Below, in pieces: positions 6,428 through 11,487 of a stretch of 11,487 nt of DNA. This DNA comes from Candidatus Zhuqueibacterota bacterium (GTDB taxonomy: Bacteria; Zhuqueibacterota; Zhuqueibacteria; Residuimicrobiales; Krinioviventaceae), in contig RQOI01000443.1 of NCBI GenBank assembly GCA_003854995.1, positions 1-11,487 on the forward strand. The letters run 5' to 3'. The notes beneath the pieces are model-generated. The model ran no database searches, was not told where the DNA came from, and saw only the letters and a list, made by a program, of their open reading frames with translations. Numbering within the stretch: the stretch's first letter is position 1; the number at the start of each line of letters is the position of its first letter. A program made the position numbers and the translations under genes.

Positions 6428-8263
6428 GTGAAAAAATGGCACTTGTTGGCGTTCGCAATCGGCCTGGCGCCATCCCTCAATTTTGCTGCAGAGACGGCGG
6501 ATTCGGTGAAATATAGATTTAATCCCATTGTCGTAACGGCGACCAAAGTGGCAGGTTCTCAAAGAGATATCGCGGCGAGCGTGTCCGTCATTGATAAAGA
6601 GCTCATCGAAAAATCCATTAGCAGCTCACCACTTGAGCTGATCAAGGATCATATCCCAAGCATGTTCATCACCGAGCGCGCTGTCATGGGATATGGTGTT
6701 GCTTCCGGTGCTGCTGGTCAACTGTCGATCCGTGGCGTCGGAGGATCGCCAGTGACCGGCGTCCTCGTCCTGCGCGATGGTCGTCCCGATATCATGGGCA
6801 TGATGGGTCATCCGTTGCCAGATGCCTATTCGCTCGACGGCCTTGAACGTATCGAGGTGGTGCGCGGACCCGCGTCATTCCTCTATGGCACCAACGCCAT
6901 GGGCGGCGTCATCAATCTCATCTCAAATAAAGTCCGCCAGGATGGGTTCCAGACGCGCTTGCGAGCGGGCGCCGGTAACTATAATAGCCAAAAATTGAAT
7001 CTGCATCATGGCGGCAAAGTGAATGCTCTTGACTATTATGTCACTCTGGGGACGCAGCGTACCGACGGACATCGCAATGACTCGAACTATAATGGCACGT
7101 TTACAACCGCTCATTTTGGCTATTCTTTGAGCGAAGGCACAATGCTGGAATTCAATGCCAACTATAATGATATTCGCCTGCTCGATCCCGGCACAGTTAA
7201 TCAGCCCGTATTGGATCACTGGTACGATATCCGCCGTTCCGGAGCGGACGTGACGTTCGATCATCGCGGTCGATATGGCGATTCGTATGTAAAACTGCAC
7301 GGCAATTTCGGCCGTCATGCAATATATGACGGCTGGCGTTCGAATGATAGAACTGTCGGACTCTTGCTCTACCATAACGCCAAACTGTGGAATGGCAGCA
7401 CGAGCACTCTGGGACTCGATTATAAAAGCTATGGCGGTGACGCTGAAGCTTCTCTCAATAAAAGCCCGGCCATCGATTATGGCAAGCGCTTTATTACCGA
7501 ATGGGCCCCTTATATTCATATGCAACAACTTTTTCTATACCGTTTTATCGCCTCGGCCGGCCTGCGTCTGGAGCAGCATCCGATTTTCGGTTCAGAACTG
7601 CTGCCCAAAGTGGGCCTCGTCACCCATATCACAGGCTCGACCTCGGCCCGGCTGTCCGTCGCAAAAGGATTTCGCAGTCCCTCCATCCGGGAACTCTATG
7701 TGTTTCCGCCGCGCAATGAACAGCTGTTGCCGGAAAACATGTGGAACTATGAAATCGGTTTCACCCAGGGAGTCGGCCAGAGCGCCGAGCTCGAGGCTGC
7801 CTTTTTCCGCTCCCGCGGCAGCAATATGATCCGGACACTCTACGCTGACGGCAAGCCGCACTTTGTCAACTCGGGTGATTTCAACCACAGCGGCTATGAG
7901 GTCATGGCGACCTGGCGCCCCATAACTCCTCTCGATCTGTCGATGTCATGGTCAGACTTGAACCTTGGCGATGAGACGCAGGGAGCGCCACAGCGCAAAC
8001 TGACATTTTACGGCGGGTGGGATCTCGGCATGGTCGATCTCATGGCGACGATTCTGCACGTGGCGGAGCTCTACGGCAACGACCGCCAGCGGGACAAGCT
8101 ACCCGACTATACCCTGATCAATGTGGCTGTCAATTTTACACCATGGCAGACCCTCGGCTTGAAATTTTCCATGAAGAATGTCCTTGACCAGCAGTATCAG
8201 ACCATCCTCGGCTATCCCATGCCAGGGCGAACCTTCATGACAGAGCTGTCCTACAGTTTCTGA
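6428..8263 (+). CDS. TonB-dependent outer-membrane receptor
   Basis: An outer-membrane receptor that should import a scarce ligand using TonB/ExbBD energy. Of 611 residues, 1-20 are a signal peptide (MKKWHLLAFAIGLAPSLNFA). A TonB-box-like PIVVTATK follows at 33-40. The plug domain spans about 43-168 (IRGVGGSPVTGVLVLRDG, LERIEVVRGPASFLYGTNAMGG), and the beta-barrel runs to the typical C-terminal aromatic (LSYSF). The plug contains a Met/His cluster at 123-128 (MGMMGH), in a loop that often faces the ligand. Start GTG 6428 follows AAAGGA, 19 bases after the regulator gene. The NikR-type operator and gene order predict metal-dependent expression, and a metal or metal complex is the likely cargo. 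No TonB or ExbBD genes are in the window. Cobalamin or siderophore import cannot be excluded. Confidence 0.93.
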   Translation: MKKWHLLAFAIGLAPSLNFAAETADSVKYRFNPIVVTATKVAGSQRDIAASVSVIDKELIEKSISSSPLELIKDHIPSMFITERAVMGYGVASGAAGQLSIRGVGGSPVTGVLVLRDGRPDIMGMMGHPLPDAYSLDGLERIEVVRGPASFLYGTNAMGGVINLISNKVRQDGFQTRLRAGAGNYNSQKLNLHHGGKVNALDYYVTLGTQRTDGHRNDSNYNGTFTTAHFGYSLSEGTMLEFNANYNDIRLLDPGTVNQPVLDHWYDIRRSGADVTFDHRGRYGDSYVKLHGNFGRHAIYDGWRSNDRTVGLLLYHNAKLWNGSTSTLGLDYKSYGGDAEASLNKSPAIDYGKRFITEWAPYIHMQQLFLYRFIASAGLRLEQHPIFGSELLPKVGLVTHITGSTSARLSVAKGFRSPSIRELYVFPPRNEQLLPENMWNYEIGFTQGVGQSAELEAAFFRSRGSNMIRTLYADGKPHFVNSGDFNHSGYEVMATWRPITPLDLSMSWSDLNLGDETQGAPQRKLTFYGGWDLGMVDLMATILHVAELYGNDRQRDKLPDYTLINVAVNFTPWQTLGLKFSMKNVLDQQYQTILGYPMPGRTFMTELSYSF

Positions 8264-8267
8264 GGTC

Positions 8268-8786
8268 GTGGTGCGCAGACGGACGCAACAACTGACGCTG
8301 AGCGCCATGTTCATGGCGCTGGCGATATTGTTCCCCATGCTCTTCCATGCGGTGGGATTGGGTTCCACATTTCTTCCCATGTTCTGGCCGCTTGCCACTG
8401 CGGCCTTTCTTCTCCGGCCGCCTCTTGCCCTGAGCGTCGCCATTCTGGCGCCCATTCTCTCTTCGCTGATGACAGGCATGCCGCCCATATCGCCGCCCAT
8501 TCTGCATGTCATGATCATCGAGCTCATCCTGTTGAGCGGCACGATCAGTCTATTATATCAGCGGACCGGACTCGGAACAATATGGATTCTGCTCATCGGC
8601 CTGTTCATGTCTCGTCTGGCGCTCTTCTTCATCGTGATGGTGCTCGCACCCATCTTGGGATTACCCGGCAAAATCTTTTCCGCTGGCCTGATCGCCCAGG
8701 GGCTGCCAGGCGTCATTGCGATGATCGTCGTCGTGCCGGTTGTCGTCAGTCGAATGAAAGGTGAGCCTCTGTTTGCATCGCGATAA
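8268..8786 (+). CDS. ECF-transporter S-component-like integral membrane protein
   Basis: A 172-residue, very hydrophobic protein with about six predicted membrane helices (roughly 10-30, 33-52, 54-70, 77-97, 104-128, 140-161). Its size, and the pattern LSAMFMALAILFPMLFHAVG then FLPMFWPLATAAFLL, resemble the substrate-binding S components of energy-coupling factor transporters, which carry vitamins or metals across the inner membrane. It lacks the N-terminal metal-binding start typical of CbiM/NikM. No ATPase (EcfA) or transmembrane coupling protein (EcfT) gene is nearby, so it would have to share a module encoded elsewhere or work alone. The start is GTG 8268 or GTG 8271, 4 to 7 bases after the receptor stop, consistent with translational coupling. 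The protein is rich in Met and has His27 and His80. The substrate is unknown; its place after the receptor suggests the same cargo. Confidence 0.65.
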   Translation: MVRRRTQQLTLSAMFMALAILFPMLFHAVGLGSTFLPMFWPLATAAFLLRPPLALSVAILAPILSSLMTGMPPISPPILHVMIIELILLSGTISLLYQRTGLGTIWILLIGLFMSRLALFFIVMVLAPILGLPGKIFSAGLIAQGLPGVIAMIVVVPVVVSRMKGEPLFASR

Positions 8787-8790
8787 CACC

Positions 8791-9384
8791 ATGTCAAGAG
8801 AACATCGATTATTCTTCAATGAGATTGCCGAAACGTGGCAAAATAAAACATCTTGGCAGACGCTGCAAAAGTGTATGAGCCAATTTGGCATCTCACCGGA
8901 TGATATCGTCCTGGACATCGGCGCCGGCACCGGCGCCCTCACCGCACCTCTTTTGCAGCTGATAAAATCGGGACGAATCATAGCCGCGGATATTTCAGAA
9001 CGCATGTTGAAGGAGGCATGCAGACACTTTGCAGATGACCGAGTTCTCTTCACCTGTACCGACGCGTGCCACTTGGCTTTTACGACCGGTATGTTTGATA
9101 AAATTGTCTGCTATTCCGCGTTCCCTCACATTCAAAAACCCCGGCGCGCGCTCTCCGAGTTTTATCGTGTGCTCAAAGCGGGCGGCAAGGTCGTCATTTT
9201 TCATAACTGTTGCTCGCGGAAATTGAATCACTATCATGCCAGGATGGCCGGCATCGTCTCTTTTGACAAGCTGCCAAAATCCGAATGGCTGCAGGCTTGG
9301 CTGAAAGGAACCGGATTTGTGGAGATCAGCACGATCGAGCAACCCGATTTCTATTGGGTCGAAGCAGCAAAGGGAAAGGGATGA
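8791..9384 (+). CDS. Class I SAM-dependent methyltransferase
   Basis: A 197-residue cytoplasmic Rossmann-fold methyltransferase. Motif I VLDIGAGTG is at 40-48, the acidic ribose-binding Asp67 in IIAADISE follows, Asp91 (TDACHL) is at the adenine-binding position, and the post-motif FDKIVCYSAFPHI is at 102-114. The C-terminal part (FHNCCSRKLNHYHARM, SFDKLPKSEWLQAWL) replaces a longer substrate domain and has several His and Cys. The acceptor molecule is unknown. ATG 8791 lies 4 bases after the S-component stop; GTG 8761 is an in-frame alternative inside the previous gene. Neither has a strong ribosome site, consistent with coupling. As last gene of the NikR-type operon it may modify the imported compound or a metal-binding small molecule, which is inference from position. 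Confidence 0.87.
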   Translation: MSREHRLFFNEIAETWQNKTSWQTLQKCMSQFGISPDDIVLDIGAGTGALTAPLLQLIKSGRIIAADISERMLKEACRHFADDRVLFTCTDACHLAFTTGMFDKIVCYSAFPHIQKPRRALSEFYRVLKAGGKVVIFHNCCSRKLNHYHARMAGIVSFDKLPKSEWLQAWLKGTGFVEISTIEQPDFYWVEAAKGKG

Positions 9385-9436
9385 CTGTTGCTGGAAGCAA
9401 ACGCTGCGAGGGGAGGAAAATGATGACAACGCAGAC

Positions 9437-9502
9437 ATCGATAGAGTTGGCGCGATGCATTCTGCAAATCACGACAGTGCGCATCGCGTCAACTCGATCG
9501 AT
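9437..9502. repeat. Long imperfect inverted repeat between convergent genes
   Basis: The arms 9437-9458 and 9481-9502 pair over 22 positions with only one A-G mismatch and one G-T wobble. The core arms GTTGGCGCGATGC (9446-9458) and GCATCGCGTCAAC (9481-9493) enclose a 22-base loop that can add a CTG/CAG stem. A third partial copy, CATCGCGCC (9512-9520), lies just beyond, inside the 3' end of the minus-strand gene. There is no strong T-run, so it is not a classical intrinsic terminator, but its position between convergent genes fits transcript-end protection or two-way termination. It is not an attC site, because the box order (GTT first, AAC last) is wrong. Confidence 0.6.
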
Positions 9503-9510
9503 CCTGGCCT

Positions 9511-11487
9511 TCATCGCGCCAATATCATTTTCTTGCTGGCCGCATAATCGTCAGAGATGAACTCGCAAAAATAGAGGCCGCTCGGCACGTCGTTCGCTTT
9601 CCAGACGAACGAATGAGATCCGGCAGCAAGGACATCGTCCACCAGGGTGACCACTTTTTGTCCAAGCGTGTTGTAGATGGAAAGCATCACCTTCTGTCTG
9701 GCTGGAAGTGAAAATGAGATGGTTGTCATCGGATTGAACGGATTCGGGAAATTCTGCTGCAGCTCGAATTTCTGCGGCGCTGCCGGATAGTCGGCAACGG
9801 CGCTGCCGGAATTCGAAGCGCCTCGCGTCGGCTCAACGAAAAATTGCCAGGTATTGGCGCCGTCCGGGTAACGTCCTTCGCTGATATCGGGCTGCTGGTC
9901 GCTAAAATCATAAAAGTCCAATCCTATTGTGCTGTCAGCCGCACTGAGCATGATGACATCGCTGCCTTCGGAGGCAAATCCAAAACCAAGCGCGTCTTCA
10001 TAGATGACCAAATACTCACCCGGTTGGAGCACCTTGCCCTGCGGGAATTGCCATTTGGTGTTTTTGCCCCGCTTGTCCGACAGAAAGCAACCGGAGAGGT
10101 CGAAAGGCGCTGTGCCGCGGTTGTATATTTCGATCCAGTCATCTGTGCCGCCAAAGTTGCTCGTCGATTGAAATTCATTGATGCAGACCGGTGAATAGAG
10201 CTGACTTGAGCTGTTGCTCGCTCCGGGCGTCGGGGATTTCAAATATTCCGGCGCTGTGCCTGTCTCAGGCATGAAGCCCATGGAAATATCGCCGCTCATC
10301 ACCCCGAATTTCCAGCCGTGAATGAGCACATTGCCGTGGTCGACAGTTTCAAAAATGGCCACCTCTTCGCCATCCGAGGCGAGCTTGAAATCCACATGCA
10401 AGTTTCCCTGATCCGACTCGTTATCCGCCCAGAAGATCTTGTATTCGCCGGGCGCCAGGGTGATTGATGGCAATTCATGCGATTTTGAGTTGTCCAGCGA
10501 ATTGCTCACATACATTCCCGCCAGATTGACGCTCCTGCTGTCCGCATTGTGGATTTCAAACCAGTCATCATAGTCGCCAAAAGCATCCGCATTGACGGTA
10601 TTGTTGACGGCGAGCAGCTCGGTGATGCGAAGCATTGGCGGTTTGTAATCGACCGTATAGGCATGATAGTCGGCAGGTGCATTGGTCGGCCAGACGGTCT
10701 TTTGCCCCATGTCATCTGTCGCTGCCATGTAGTATTTCACCAGCCTGCCGCTGATTTGCGCAGGGATGATGGTGCTGTATAGCGTATCGCCGGCGACAGC
10801 ATCGCCGTTGGTGCCGTTATCGTTCATCGGTTGCGCTGTGTATCCCGAGCCAAGGTTGACGAACAGCTCCACTTTCGCCATTCCTTCCTTATCAGAGGCA
10901 AAGATGGAGATGACGACATTTTCGGTGCTCGTCGGCAGGGCAGGAGAACGTTGCCCATCCTTGCAAAAGGGCTTTTCGTTCTCAGTATAGACGCTGTTCA
11001 TGGCGCCGGGGGTGCCGCCATTCACCAGACTGGGATCCCAACTGCTCGGCAGCGAATTGTCAAGCGAGGGATATAACAACTCCAGGGATGGACCATCGCC
11101 ATCGGCGGCAACGGGCCAGTCGCCGCCCTCGGCATAGACCACGATATCGTGCAGCGCCTTGTTCTTATCGAACAGGCGGACGGCGTCACCGCCATTCGCC
11201 AATGACCAGCCGGCGCCACCTGGATCAAAAGCATTCGGATTGACATTGGTGACAGCCGGATATCTCCCTTTGAACTGGGTGACATCAGCGGCGACGACCA
11301 GGTATTCACCGGGCTTGAGGGTCCAGTTCAAAAGGCAGGGCGTATGGTCATCATTATCATCCAGGATATACCAATTTTGCAGGTTGTAATCGGTGGCAGA
11401 GGCGTTATACAATTCGACAAACTCGACATCCGTGCCGATGCTGTTGTACATGATTTCGTTGATGACAATGTCGCTTTCAGCCCAGAT
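9511..11487 (-). CDS. Multi-LTD surface protein with T9SS sorting domain (5' partial)
   Basis: A secreted or cell-surface protein cut off by the window edge: the frame stays open to 11487 with no signal peptide seen. Counting from Met at 11451 (not the real start; INEIMYNS is the usual beginning of a lamin-tail domain), it has three LTD domains at about 1-155, 273-412 and 420-546. Each has the conserved W/F-(I/V)-E-(I/L)-YN-like strand (EFVELYN, DWFEIHN, DWIEIYN) and LxPGEY. A beta-rich linker lies at about 160-268 (DNGTNGDAVAGDTLYSTI). The C-terminal domain (563-646) has QNFPNPFNPMTTISFSLP, then YNTLGQKV and SGLYF, the Por/type IX secretion sorting signal. LTD domains are thought to mediate binding and are common in secreted nucleases and CotH proteins, but no enzyme domain is visible here; one may lie upstream. 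It is convergent with the methyltransferase operon. Confidence 0.88.
   Translation of the reverse strand: MWAESDIVINEIMYNSIGTDVEFVELYNASATDYNLQNWYILDDNDDHTPCLLNWTLKPGEYLVVAADVTQFKGRYPAVTNVNPNAFDPGGAGWSLANGGDAVRLFDKNKALHDIVVYAEGGDWPVAADGDGPSLELLYPSLDNSLPSSWDPSLVNGGTPGAMNSVYTENEKPFCKDGQRSPALPTSTENVVISIFASDKEGMAKVELFVNLGSGYTAQPMNDNGTNGDAVAGDTLYSTIIPAQISGRLVKYYMAATDDMGQKTVWPTNAPADYHAYTVDYKPPMLRITELLAVNNTVNADAFGDYDDWFEIHNADSRSVNLAGMYVSNSLDNSKSHELPSITLAPGEYKIFWADNESDQGNLHVDFKLASDGEEVAIFETVDHGNVLIHGWKFGVMSGDISMGFMPETGTAPEYLKSPTPGASNSSSQLYSPVCINEFQSTSNFGGTDDWIEIYNRGTAPFDLSGCFLSDKRGKNTKWQFPQGKVLQPGEYLVIYEDALGFGFASEGSDVIMLSAADSTIGLDFYDFSDQQPDISEGRYPDGANTWQFFVEPTRGASNSGSAVADYPAAPQKFELQQNFPNPFNPMTTISFSLPARQKVMLSIYNTLGQKVVTLVDDVLAAGSHSFVWKANDVPSGLYFCEFISDDYAASKKMILAR

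Noticed and set aside
6923..7528. 201-codon minus-strand open frame inside the receptor gene
   Set aside because: It is fully antisense to the TonB-dependent receptor barrel and is an Ile/Ala-rich shadow translation with no domain.
6428..8263. Assigning the receptor as the cobalamin receptor BtuB
   Set aside because: General plug and barrel similarity is shared by the whole receptor superfamily, no cobalamin riboswitch precedes the operon, and a NikR-type operator does.
8268..8786. Assigning the membrane protein as CbiM or NikM
   Set aside because: Those proteins start with a conserved His-containing metal-binding N terminus (MHIMEG-like) that is absent here.
9446..9493. attC (integron recombination site) suggested by GTT...AAC boxes
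   Set aside because: attC sites begin with RYYYAAC and end with GTTRRRY; here the order is reversed on both strands, and no integrase or cassette genes are present.

Overview
The window most likely comes from a Gram-negative bacterium of the FCB superphylum (a Calditrichota, KSB1 or Ignavibacteria-like lineage). The main evidence is the minus-strand gene at the right edge. Its protein carries lamin-tail domains and ends in a type IX secretion (T9SS, Por) sorting domain with the signature QNFPNPFNP. A TonB-dependent outer-membrane receptor and a periplasmic-type lytic transglycosylase also require an outer membrane. The lineage is an inference; no rRNA or other phylogenetic marker is present.

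Layout, left to right. (1) 1-2322: an AT-rich leader with a near-consensus sigma70-type promoter (113-141) embedded in inverted repeats, then a soluble PAS-containing NarL-class histidine kinase (192-1673) and its LuxR-type response regulator (1675-2322), one base apart. (2) 2323-3005: terminator-like hairpins, a good promoter (2461-2489) and a small orphan SWIM zinc-finger protein. (3) 3006-5917: a leader with a hairpin, an MltD-like lytic transglycosylase with a LysM-like tail, and a MEMO-family protein with a PqqD-like N-terminal domain that probably overlaps it by 4 nt. (4) 5918-9384: an apparent four-gene operon. It opens with a promoter whose -10 is covered by a NikR-type palindrome (GTGTTAC-N13-GTAACAC), followed by a NikR-family regulator, a TonB-dependent receptor, a small ECF S-component-like membrane protein and a class I SAM methyltransferase. 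(5) 9385-9510: a convergent intergenic region filled by a long imperfect inverted repeat. (6) 9511-11487, minus strand: a 5'-truncated LTD/T9SS surface protein.

The part most worth attention is region 4. The NikR-like regulator keeps the DNA-binding ribbon-helix-helix fold and has a textbook NikR operator in its own promoter. However, three of the four residues that form the square-planar nickel site in E. coli NikR (His76, His89, Cys95) are replaced by Gln, Gln and Ser. The co-transcribed receptor, S component and methyltransferase look like an import route across both membranes plus a modifying enzyme. Together they suggest an autoregulated uptake system for a metal or metal complex that is sensed differently from classical nickel. 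The substrate cannot be read from the sequence. No mobile elements, CRISPR arrays, tRNAs or rRNAs were seen, and no gene-free gap exceeds about 215 bases.
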